In this document: positions 24,255-35,500 of the stretch, one piece after another | Layout: the number at the start of each line of letters is the position of its first letter | How positions within the stretch are numbered: the first letter of the stretch is position 1 | Assembly (NCBI GenBank): GCA_964036155.1 | Contig: OZ038422.1 | Span: 67,355,201 to 67,419,200, forward strand | Length of the DNA: 64,000 nucleotides | Direction of reading: 5' to 3' | Origin: Diploscapter coronatus | Lineage: Eukaryota > Nematoda > Chromadorea > Rhabditida > Rhabditidae | Notes under the pieces: generated by a model | The model's input: only the letters and a program-made list of their open reading frames with translations | Told to the model about the DNA's origin: nothing | The model's database searches: none | Position numbers and translations under genes: made by a program

Positions 24255-26579
24255 CTACGATTTCGCTATGTCTCGCGTCATGATCGCCTTGCGGTTCTCA
24301 CTTTGCCTTTTTATGAATATACTTACAATAAAATCATTTGGATTGCCGATATTCGAAGGCAGGAACACAATCATTCCAGCACAATAGGCGACTATTTCAA
24401 TAATTGTCTGAAACAATATCCATCATTCATAAGAAATATTTCATGCAAATTTTCTACATGAACTATCAACCGTCGATCCAAACCATTTTCATTCTTCCTC
24501 AGATTCTCCGACATTTTGCTATAGTGTTGCTTGAGCTTCTTCAGTAGATAAATAGTACTCCAGATTAAAACCAGAACTAATATTCCATTTATTATGACAA
24601 TTGTCATGGATTGAACATAAACAAACTGAATTTGGAATTATATTCATCCTGGTTGAAAGTATAATTCAAAACGTCATATTGGTCAGGGGTGTTCTGAATT
24701 TCGATTACGAAAAATTTCGACTTTTGAGGTTTTTGAGTTTTGGAATTCCAACTTCGATTCCAAAATTTTAAAGATTCAAATTTTGAACACCCCTGAAATG
24801 AATTTTCTTACATAGTAATCCATAGATGCGTGTAAATCCTTGAACATCAACATATTCCAATAATCATCCTCCTGTAGTTCTACACCTGATTGATGCAATT
24901 GACGCTTCACACTATTCAATATTTCACTACGGTTCTTATATGGCTCATTGCCAGCAAATATGATGCGATAAAAGGTTTTTGCATCCATAAAGTGCCAAAC
25001 AAACGTAATAATTATCATTGAAGCAGCGAATATGCATTTGTTGAGATTTGTGATTCGATCATTTGGCTTACTAAAATAGTTTTTGAAAGATCAATGAAAT
25101 CTATACAGGTCTAGGAAGAATTTGAGTCATACTCAAAAATAGACGAGGGAAATCGCAAAACGAAATCATAATTATGACTTCAAAATTCTCCCCGGAATAT
25201 TTTTTGAAAATTTCAAGCTAGAGAGAAACGTTTTTAAAAAATCTTATGGGGTTAGGTCGCAGGACCATTTTGGCTCAAATTCTCACTAAATCGAAATTTA
25301 TATTCATACTCAGAAAATGCTCTCGCTCGCTGAACTGCCATTGCACAGGATACAAATTTGATCACATTTGCAATCATCCATTGCAATGATATAATCATGT
25401 AATAATAAATCTGAACAATATGAAATACACCAATAAATGAGCAGAACAAAGTTAGGGCTCAAGTAATAATATAGTTTTTAAATTTCTGTACGGGCGGAAT
25501 TTCTCATTCATAAAATTACCATTTCCCAAAAATCTCATTTCTCATTTGATCTCAAACTTATCTCATTACCACTTTTTTCGACATGAAATAAATACGTTTT
25601 GGAAGTCAACGTGTTTGTTTCTGTAAAGTGAAATCAGAGAATCAAGTAAAAAGGGTTTCCGAATCAAAGTCTCGCATTCAGTTACTGTTGAGTGAATCGC
25701 GTGACCAGGAAAGGGGTCACAAGTCCTACTAAATCAAATGGAGTCAGGCTCAAACTTCATACTTTTCTATATTACAAAAAAAATCTTATGAGATAAATAT
25801 TGTATGGTTTGACTACCTTCAATCTATGAACATATTATCAAAAATATCGAGCTTAAATCCAATTGATTTAGATCAATGACTTATGTGTATATAAAAAGTA
25901 ATGTTTACCCATGCATCCTCACTATACATACAACATACGGTTTTCGCCATTATATAACGCCCATAATATTCCTAAAATATACATAGAGTTATGCCTGAAA
26001 CAATCAACTCACAATAGTGATCATAATTGACGTATAGATGCATTTCAATATTAATAGTGACAACAACTGTTTTTCGAATGTTGAAAATTTTGCCAATTTC
26101 TTCATTAATATCGTAATCGTCCGTGTTCCAAATATGAATAGAATTAGTTCCAATAAACGTGCCAAAAAGAATTCTGCATGCATGCTAACAGGAGCATCTT
26201 CACGAGGCATTACTAAACGTATACATATGTTGAATTTAATAAACAAAAATAACAAATAATTTCAAATAAAGATTTTCAGATATAAAATGTCTTACTTACT
26301 GATTGGGTGATGTATAAAGTAAGTGAAAAATGGACCGTAATGCGTAGTGGCTTCGACAAAACCTAGGAAAATTCTACCTGTATAAAATTCATACGCAAGA
26401 TGTTTAGTTTCTAATATGTTGCCAAATTTATTAACTTCAAAATTGATATTATTATATAATCTGTCACTAGTGTGCGAAAATTTTGTAATGATTTAAGTGA
26501 AAATGCTGAATATACCCTCACAGAATTCCTTGTCAGCTTTCCGAATACGAAAATATTTCTCCATATCGGAATCATTCAT
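24255..26579 (-). CDS. Seven-transmembrane, chemoreceptor-like protein, copy 2
   Basis: Eight exons, 26516-26579, 26300-26377, 26013-26212, 25909-25971, 25310-25410, 24812-25070, 24464-24625 and 24255-24407, total 1080 nt or 359 residues. Start MNDSDMEKYF at 26579. Hydrophobic segments include LARLLELILFIFGT, LLSLLILKCIYTSIMIT, MIIITFVWHFM, IINGILVLVLIWSTIYLL and IIEIVAYCAGMIVFL. VQRARAFS sits where copy 1 has IYRARTFS, and DRRLI matches SERRLNR. Intron positions and phases equal those of the gene at 2032-3659, and the 63 nt and 162 nt exons are even the same length. Protein similarity between the copies is low, so the duplication is old and both frames have been kept open. Receptor function is inferred from topology only. 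Confidence 0.68.
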
Positions 26580-28129
26580 ATATTTGGTTAGGCAAATATA
26601 CATTATTATATCGAATTATATAAAATCAAAGAAAATTTAACGATTTTAATCCGGAATCGTTATTTTAATAGTAGAATCAATTTTTAATAAGAAGTTTCTA
26701 ATAGCGAAATTAAACAGCAGAAAATGTTCGGTTACCAAGGAAGAAGTTGCGATTTTTTGTTGTGAATTTCAATTTACACCAGGTGATATTTTTCTAAGAA
26801 TCTATCATACGATTTATCTCGTCAATCTTAGTTCAAAATTCATCTAAAATAATATCGAGATTTGTCTAGTTTATGAAAGGTAAAATCGAACAAACATAAA
26901 TACGGGCAATGGGATAGAATTTTTATTTAATAAAATGTGAAATAACAATTTAATTTCAATGCACATGATACAGACAACTCTCGAAGACACTCAAAAATGA
27001 TGAGGAATAATTGTAACTGAAATAAATATTCCTCTTAATCAGGGTTGTACGAACTGAACTGAACTTCGAACTGTCTGGAAGTTCAGTTCAGTTCAAGTTC
27101 GATTTGTTCGAACTTCAGACATCCCTGACCTGCCATTTACTCTCCATTATTTGCGACAATTTCATTACCAGAAAATTCAATTTGTTTTAAATGGGGTCGA
27201 ATGAATTCAAGAAAAACAATAAATAATTGATAGAATATCGAAAATAGATCAACTTATTTTAACACACCTCGAAAATATCCACTCTGAGGTGAGTTATTCT
27301 GGAAAATTAAAATCTTTTCGGAATATAACAGATTAAGGATAATACTTCATTTTTCTTTCCTAGAGTATCGTGCTACCATTTTACCATCTTACCATATGGG
27401 TCCATGGTATACCACCCAGATTATGCTCGAATGGTATGGATATTGTAGAATTTTTCTCAAAATTTTGAAACTTCTGGTTAGAGATATAAAATTGTGAAGA
27501 AAATATTATGGCGGGTAGGTCATAGAGCAATCTTGACTTAAGTCCTCCCTAGGCTTGTGCGTTCTTAAGCACCCGGTAAAGTAACCCCGAAATCATCATT
27601 TCATCTACTTCTGTGATGCCTGTTTAATGATCTTTCAAATCTGATCATCATAAGTTTGAAGTTCTGAATTTTCATTTTTTCCCAATCTAGATCCCATTCA
27701 ATTCTACGTCATTCGGACTTGCTAGACTACAATCATAAATGTGAAGACAATTTTAACCCAAAGGCTTTTTGAAAGTGGTCACAATACACCTCCAAAATCA
27801 CCTGCATAATCAATGAGAGAGAAATAGTGCATGAAAAGATACAGAAAATACCGAGCGAGTGACCCAAAGATCCATTTGTCAAATTCACTATCCTTCATTC
27901 AATTCTCCATTCTCGTCTTCCATGAATGCTCATTTTTCTTTTTCTTCCTCACTTATTTTTAGCTTCAATTTGTATATCTCCGATACGGAATCTTAACTTG
28001 TTATGCCATTTAAATAGGGTTACATTCACTTCTAAATTATTAATTGCAGACTTTCTCATTCAATTAATATTCTTTAATATTTCCATTTTGAAATAATGCT
28101 ATGATGATTGTTTAGGTCTCTTAACAAAG
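26580..28129. other. Intergenic, with repeats
   Basis: It holds one copy of a direct repeat (26914-27100) and a short R1-core fragment near 27300-27420 (cggaatataacagattaag, ccatatgggtccatgg). No exon with support was found. Pyrimidine-rich sequence precedes the F-box gene. Confidence 0.45.
26914..27100. repeat. Direct repeat flanking the F-box gene, copy 1
   Basis: Starts atagaatttttatttaataa and ends with a small palindrome, gaactgaactgaacttcgaa paired with ttcagttcagttcaagttcg. It recurs in the same orientation at 29424-29610, just after the F-box gene. Confidence 0.75.
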
Positions 28130-29394
28130 ATGTTAGCCAAATTACCAGTCGAACTTATATTATTGATCTGCCAATATCCCGAATCCAAAGAGCTGAAACA
28201 ATTGGCCCGGACTAATAATCGAATAATGCAAATAATCAAGAAATATCTGCCGAAAACGCTCGAGAGGGAAACTTTATTCTATCGTAGGGAAAGATTTCTT
28301 GCATGAGCGAAAATTAATTTTAGTATTTAGTGCTTTATGAAAAAAATAATATTGGCGAAGGAAGAATTTGTCTGTTTGATTCGCATACTAATTCTGTTAA
28401 GCAGATTGCGAACTTTACTAATTATTTATCGCCATCGGAAGTTGCAACCACAAAAGATAAGGTAGACTAGTTTATTTGGAATTGCCAATTTTGTAATTTT
28501 TAGATTTTTGCAACTAATTGGCGTGATCAAGCATTTGAAATATTTGACTTGAATACTCGACAAATTTCAAGAGGTCTTATCAACGAATCCACGAATGATC
28601 GATTCAAAGAATTTTACAGGTCCAGATCCTCCTAAATGGTGTATTGCTGCATCAGTCGCTTATTTCAAAGACAAATTGTATTATTTGGTTGGAGAGGATC
28701 CTATCATAGGGAACTATACGAATCGAGTTGATGTAAGAAGATCGAATGAAAGTCCATGAAATAATTTATTCAGGTTTTAATAAACGGAAAATGGCAAACA
28801 GGACCTACATTTCCTCGTCCAATTAGTCATGTTCAAACAATAACATGCGATGGAATTTTATACGGTCACATTATAGCATACTCATTGTAATTATGGATAT
28901 TTAGTTATTGGTAAATGGGATAGTAAAAAGATATATCGGTTGTCAGACAATGAACGGGAATGGATTGAAGTTGGAGAGATTCCAGAAAGACAAGGTTTAT
29001 TCGGAGTTGCATCGCTAAGTGGAAAAATTTACATAACTGGGGGATTGAAGTCGTTAATTTTGTCTGATAAATAATGTATCATTATATATTTAGTGGTGAT
29101 AATTATTATGATGTACTTAATTCCTGTTGGTGTTTCGACCCCTCAGCTCCAGTTGACAGTCGAATTTCTCAAATCGCTGATATGAATTATGCAAGATATC
29201 ACCATTCGCTTATTGTCGCTAACGAGAAATTGTATGCAATCGGAGGGTGAGCTGAGATTTTGCCTATCTTTATACGAAATATTCGTTAATTTAGAACTGA
29301 AACATTTTCCCCTGCAACTTTTTGTAATTCAATCGAAGAATACGATCCACCAACGAATAAATGGCGTGAAGTTGGAGACATTAACATAAAATAA
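28130..29394 (+). CDS. F-box and kelch-repeat protein
   Basis: Eight exons, 28130-28283, 28331-28461, 28504-28573, 28620-28732, 28774-28864, 28905-29049, 29094-29246 and 29295-29394, sum to 957 nt, 318 residues. The N-terminal 40 residues are an F-box (KLPVELILLICQYPESKELK followed by LARTNNRIMQII). The remainder is degenerate kelch blades with the usual di-glycine and Y/W spacing: KLYYLVGEDP, KIYITGGLN, KLYAIGG, and EEYDPPTNKWREVG near the end. F-box/kelch proteins act as substrate adaptors of SCF ubiquitin ligases; the substrate is unknown. Only four to five blades are visible where six usually close a propeller, so the domain may be short. The stop overlaps AATAAA. Introns are 40-50 nt. 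Confidence 0.82.
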
Positions 29395-29423
29395 AGTTTG
29401 ATTATAATAATCTCAAATTCCAT

Positions 29424-29610
29424 ATAGAATTTTTATTTAATAAAATGTGAAATAATAATTTAATTTCAATTAACATGATACAGACAATTCTCGAAGACAT
29501 TCAATAAAGACGCTTAAAAATTTTAACTGAAATAAATATTCCTCTTAATCAGGGTTGTACGAACTGAACTGAACTTCGAACTGTCTGGAAGTTCAATTCA
29601 GTTCAAGTTA
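29424..29610. repeat. Direct repeat flanking the F-box gene, copy 2
   Basis: Matches 26914-27100 (atagaatttttatttaataa, atgatacagacaa, ttcctcttaatcagggttgt, gaactgaactgaacttcg). It begins 30 bp after the F-box stop codon. Confidence 0.75.
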
Positions 29611-29882
29611 GGTTAAAGTTTGATTTTTTTAAATTCTGTTTCAAAATATACGATGATCTCAATTTCATACTGATCTCTGCTGATATGACGCCATTTTTCG
29701 TGTCGATGTAAATCGATCTTTTAATAAAGGTAAATAAACAAGCATTGTTGCATAAAAATCGAACATTTGCCAATCCTTTGAATTCTCACAATCAGTTGCA
29801 CCACTTTATGCTTCTGCGCTGACAAACAGAATGGTATAAAAGCTGAATGCGTGTGATGCAAGGAATGCTTTTTGTGTGAATA

Positions 29883-30576
29883 ATGATGATTTCCAATAAC
29901 TTCCTTTGCCAACTCATCTTGCTATTGAGTTTCTATCATTTGACTAACGCTGTATCAAAATTATCGAAGAAAGGTAATTTCAATCGTTCATTTTGATTTT
30001 CATCGAAAGTGTATGACGTTTCACATTTTTCTAGATATTAGAAATTTGAAGTAAGAATTGAGTGCTTTACGACCTAAAATATGAATATGCCAAAGGATTG
30101 GACATAACTTTCCAGTATTTTAGTTGCACCTATACTTCTGGAACATTTTCAAGATTTTCAAGACCTTAAAACAACATAACTCGAATTTCTAGAATAATAA
30201 TTCCAAATTCTGAAACGCTTTAAATCTGATCTTAAATGTTAAGATCCTCTGATGGTCTCTACAATTGAAAAATCTCAAGAAGACTGTCCCGAAAACAGCT
30301 TCTTTTCTGAAGGAGGGAAATCTTGTTTCCCGACATGCGGAAATCCATTTCCTGATGCATATGTTTGCCTCTCATTGCTTATCCGAAATAGTTCTATCAT
30401 TATAGGAATCCTGTATCGAAATGGAGTTCCGAGGCTGCAAGTGCAAGACTGATTTCCTGATGGAATACAAAATAGACGAGGCATCGAAAGAAGTCGCTTC
30501 GATATGTCGACCGCGCAATGAGTGCGTCAGAGAATACAGCGACAAAATGGAGAAGTTGGATAACAAAAAGGTGTGA
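29883..30576 (+). CDS. TIL-domain (trypsin-inhibitor-like) secreted protein
   Basis: Three exons, 29883-29973, 30244-30362 and 30406-30576, total 381 nt or 126 residues. A signal peptide (MMISNNFLCQLILLLSFYHL) is followed by a short linker and one cysteine-rich domain with CPENSFFSEGGKSC, FPTCGN, ESCIEMEFRGCKC and ICRPRNEC. It shows eight cysteines in TIL order rather than the usual ten. Nematode TIL proteins inhibit serine proteases; the reactive loop would sit around GNPFPDAYESC, which I infer from spacing. A charged tail (REYSDKMEKLDNKKV) follows. The 43 nt second intron splits the domain. An alternative mini-exon at 30035-30050 was considered and dropped. It converges on the neurexin 3' end. 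Confidence 0.76.
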
Positions 30577-31252
30577 TTTGTCAATTTTGTTGTGAAATTT
30601 CTTGTAATAAAATTATATGGATGTTTATTTATTTAGTGATTGAAAGACATTATATTATTGCAATTAGGATGACAAGAATCAGTTCAGTTGAATATTATTA
30701 TTATTCGTCGCACCAATCAGAATAAATCTATTCGTATGCATGGAAATTATATTTAACCGAACCTTTAATTTAGATAGAGAAATTTTTAGTAAAATAAGAT
30801 GCGCACCTGGAGGCAGATATTTTGAGACCGAAGGTAGTAAACGAAGAGATCATACTAGAATTAATGAGATCAAATAGTTGAATGACCCGAAATAAAGAAC
30901 AATGCTGATTATCTGATATACAGAACAGAATATTGCTGTCATTTTGTTAATTGAAGAAAGGATATTCATGAAATGGCAATGCAATCAATCATAAATCAAT
31001 GCATAATGAATGAATAATGATGAAACAGATCTAATATTGAGCTCGTTTGAATGATCACAATCGAATATAAGCTAAAGAGAAGTAGGGGAAAAAAGAAAGA
31101 ATGAGACTTCTGTTCGGAATTTGGACAAGTGAATTGGATTGATATTTTGTGAGAATCATAAGAATTGTGCTCGCAAAGAATGAAAAATATTGAACTTGCG
31201 AGGATATAAATTTCGAATAAGATCGAGATAAATGTGTGTGTGTGTGTATTTA
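30577..31252. other. Convergent 3' intergenic region
   Basis: Lies between the TIL gene stop and the neurexin stop. It contains an AATAAA near 30606 for the TIL gene and a (TG)n tract at 31232-31249 directly after the neurexin stop. No gene was seen. Confidence 0.5.
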
Positions 31253-32517
31253 TTACACGTACCACTCTTTGAAATCCTTCTTCTTGGGATTCGAGTTTCC
31301 GTTGACTTTGGGCAATGTGCTACTGATTGCACTGCCCCCATTTCGTATACCATTCACTCCATTCCCGTTCGGAATGACTGCTCCATTCAACGGCTGATAG
31401 CCATTTCCATTCACCTTAATTTGGATTGTAAAATAATCAATAATATCATCATCTTTGGGTAGAAATTGTTTTTCTCGAAATTTTCTATTATCACTGTCTG
31501 ATCTTGCCCTTTTCTGTTTCGGATTATTTTCGAAATTCAAATAATGGTTTCCACCCTCATATTCTGGCCAGCATATTCTGTACCTGATTTCTGGGAAGAA
31601 GGGGCTGAGTGACAGAGTCAACTCTGCCGTCCATGCCCAGTGGAGGACTCAGTTCTGTCGCAATTGGAGTATAGCCCGCTTGTGATTTGCCATTTATCAC
31701 CTGTAATTAACGAAATTATTACTAGAAGAGTTCTTTTGTGAATGATTGCAGATATGCGCAATAGTGAAAAGATCGACTTCAGAAAAATTGAACAACTTAA
31801 TTCTACTAAAGTTCAAGTAGAAATTCGATAAGTTAAAATTAAAGTTTGTAAATCTGATAGTTAGGCATTGCATATTGTGCTCCTCTTTCATTATAAAAAA
31901 AAATCACATTGCTATAAGAATGAATACACGTAATATTTTGAACGTACCATCGGATAGTGGTCTCCAGGTTGAGGATTTTGCCTGCATTTGAACACGCAAA
32001 ACACGATAATTGCAATGAAGAGAATGACAGAAACCGAAGCGATCAAAATCAAAGGAGTACGGGGAAAATCGGCCGGGTCTGTACTCTGAAATTGCTTGAG
32101 CATTGATGATGTTATGTTTTATGTATAAGAGAATAACGGTGGAACAAATATTTTCAGTGTTTAAATGAACTCAAAATAGTAAGAGGATTAGTTTAGAGAT
32201 TTGAAGATCGTTGAGGATCAACTTATGGTCGTTCGAGTATAATTTTTGTGCGAGTTAATGACACGAAAAATAACACAACTCTTTCATGATAAAACTTAAT
32301 AGCATGTCAATTTTCCTACAACTATTTTCGTAAGTCGATATTAAATTTGGAGAATTAGTAGTCCCCACCTTAGGTGTAGTTGTGAATAGGTCGCCCGTCA
32401 TCGGCGTGGTGGGCCGCACTGGAGGATAGGTGAAAGGTGTCGTCTTGCTTCTGGTCAGTTCGTTTCCGGTCAATTTTACTGTGCTCGTCAACAACGATAT
32501 GACCGTTGTGGTAGCCT
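31253..32517 (-). other. nrx-1: Neurexin exons 34-37: mucin-like stalk end, membrane helix, cytoplasmic tail
   Basis: Exons: 32369-32517 (Thr/Pro-rich, ends DLFTTTPK), 31948-32085 (helix ILIASVSVILFIAIIVFCVF then KCRQNPQPGDHYPM), 31584-31700 (VINGKSQAGYTPIATELSP... QPLLPRNQ), and 31253-31414 (Asn/Gly-rich, KKKDFKEWYV). The last exon could instead begin at 31513 (acceptor ccgaaacag), which is also in frame and would add 33 charged residues. The stop TAA overlaps AATAAA on the minus strand. Confidence 0.85.
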
Positions 32518-35500
32518 CTGTAACGTCTATTATTTAGCACTTCAGTTAGTAAATATTATCGTAACTAAATGGGGGGTTTTTTTTTCGGGGGCTTTCACTC
32601 TCATATAATTGATCTTGGGAATCTTTGAAAGGGCTTGTAAAAGTCGATTTGATCATTTTGAACGTTTTCTCAATCAAGTTCATCAAAATAAACCCTTACA
32701 AGCCTAATCTTAACCAAGGACCCATCTGAAAATGGTAAGCAGGCTTGAAACCTTTGAACTCTTTGAAGCAGAGAGCAGAGTGGGGCTTTAATCTGGTTCA
32801 AAACGCGGTAAAACAAAGGAACTTGAAAGGGAAAGCTTGTGGAGCAGGTTGTGAAGCTGGGCCAGAAAGTGATAGAAGGAAGAAGGAAGCGGAAGGAAGG
32901 GAATTGGTGAAAGGAGAAGAGAGGATAAGTCAGGGAAGAAAAGAGGTGCCCTGACTGAGAGACAACGGGAAAGGGAAGGTAAGCGGCTAGAAGCCGCACT
33001 GCATTTGCCTTTTGACTGCTGAAGGCAGTTCCCCTGCCTGCTTTTGCCTCCAAACACGGCCACCACCTAATGGCATTTTGACGATGAAAAGTCCGACTAA
33101 ACAGCTCTGCTTGGGATTCAGGTTGAAGTAAAGAATTGAAGAATGATTCAAAAATGATGTTGTTCATCCAAGTCGCTGCATAAATTCACGGTATTTGCGC
33201 ATGCACGAGCAGATTATGATTATCTTACGAAAAATATGTTAACGCGATTTCTTCCAGGATTTTTATAGCTTAAAGACGAATTACAAGAAGATCTAATTAG
33301 GGTCTATTTATGATTTAGATGGGAATGAATAAATTCACGAAAACGCCGCATCGCTAATGATATTCCCTATCCTTTATATTTTGGTGGAAAAAAGCTATGA
33401 AGAATTAAAGAGCAAGGAAATTCGATGTGACTTTCGATTTGCCTGCTCATTATTATGTTAGAAGAAAGAAAAGCTGGAAAAGGGAAGCAGAATGTGTCTG
33501 CAAATAGACGAGACACGTCAAAAATGGGCGCAGGTTTAGCACCATGTGATGATGTGATGCAAATGGGCCAAAATGGAAGATTTGGGAGGAAATCAGAATT
33601 CCATCAGAAATGAGTTCTTTCTGGAAAATTAAAAAAAAAAATGCGTGTAGATTGTCGATATCTGCTGCGACAAATGAAACATTTCTGTGTATCTCGAAAC
33701 GAGAGAAATGGCATTTTGTGCGGGTTCGAGCTAAAAATGAGTAAAAGAGAATGAGCTCATGAAAAATTTAGCTCCTTTTCTGTGGACACCAAGCGCGTTA
33801 ACATAATTGAATTTGAGGTGAGTTTTCGAAGGAATTGAGGAAGCAAAAATAAAGTGAAAATATTTCGCGAAGAAAGAAAAGCTCGTTTTTGTGTCTTTGC
33901 AGCTACTTTTTCCATTCTCCACTCCACATTCCATTTCCATGTTTGGCTCGGCTCATTTTCACTCGGCCTTTCTCTTCCCTTTCAGAGCCTTTTTCACTAA
34001 TTAGTGCCTCTTCGCGAGTTGCTCAGTCCGAACTACAGCGAACTACTGACTCTCTTCGAGCAGCCTTTCAGGCCTTTTTCATCTGCCCTTCTGCTTCGGC
34101 AGGAAATTCTTTTCAGCTGTTTTTCTTTCAGATTCAAATTCAAAGGTTTCAATTTCCCTTATCATTTTCAATTTTTCAATCCCCAATTTTATATCAGTCC
34201 TTGCAAAATTCGAAGGATTTCTTTTTGGCATTAGAAATTCTTCGAATTTGTGAACACTAATACTTTGGCCGTATTTCTTATTCCAAACAACAAGCAAAGC
34301 ATCTGACACGAGCACGGCTATCAGGCATTCGACCGAACGAATTTGCACAGGAACATAGCCATGCACTTGAGGCTGAAAAACGAAACGAGAGAATTGAACG
34401 AAAAACTGAAGCTGAGGAAGCTGCTGCTGGACTGGGTCTGAGGCGCCTGAATAGAGATGAGGAACGGAGAAAAATCCAGAGGGATTTGAACTGACGAAAG
34501 AGGCACGAAGAAAATACCGATGGAGGAATGACTGACTGACTGACTAACTGGATGATGAGAGGAAGGGGAATCTGAAGCTACCCACTGCAGAACTGCTTAT
34601 TGGTGATGATCCAGGACTGAAGCGGGAGACTGTGCAATGTGTGAAGAGTGCTGTGGCTGAGTGGAAAGAGTCGAGTGCCCAAATCATATCCCGAGACAGA
34701 GTTAGTTCAAATGAAAATAAGAGCATAAGAAAAACAACTCAAAAATAGAACGAAATATGAAGATAGCTGAAAATAAATAGAAAGAAATTAGAAATTGTAA
34801 AGAATAAATAAAAAAAGGGAAAGATAGAGGAAATCGGACAGATCGAAAGAAAGAGAAAGCACTAGAAAGCTGATGATTCACACCAGGAATACACATTCAG
34901 AAAGGTAAGTTCATTCGATTGCGTGACTATATTCTAGTGTATTACACTTCTTAACCTAGAGGATATTGCAGGATTTTTACATGATTTATTTACATTTTAT
35001 AATATACTCTGAATTTGTTTTTCAAAATTACGAATTCAGCCAATCAAATGAACTCCCTTCTGCCATTTTAACCTATGCCCACACTCAGTCACCTCAGCAC
35101 TCTATGTCACCCATCACTCAGCACACGCACTCATTCTTCTCCTCGTCGGTCTCACCCAGTCTTGTCGCCGTCATCGCTGTTGTTGTCCGCATTGTCGTCT
35201 TCGTGAGAGTCTCTGTCGTTGTGCGTCTTGTGCTAGGCGTAGTCCTAGCAGTGTTGCTGCTTTTAGCAATAGGCTTCTTTGTGATTGGTGTAGTCAGTTT
35301 AGCGGTTGTTGCCAGAGTAGTGCTTGTCTGGGTTGTAGGCGCAGCAACAATGGGTCGTGGAGTGGATTGCGGCTTCCAGGCAGGACCGGTCGGCTCAGGC
35401 CCCAGCACGACCGCGTCTTCCCACACACTCCGCACATAATCTGGATTTTCTCGCATTGCAGTTTCCATACTGTCATAGGGTCGTGGCAGGACGGTGCTCA

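Noticed and set aside
30035..30050. Mini-exon in the TIL gene
   Set aside because: It has splice-like borders, but including it shifts the next exon into a stop; direct splicing 29973-30244 keeps the frame.
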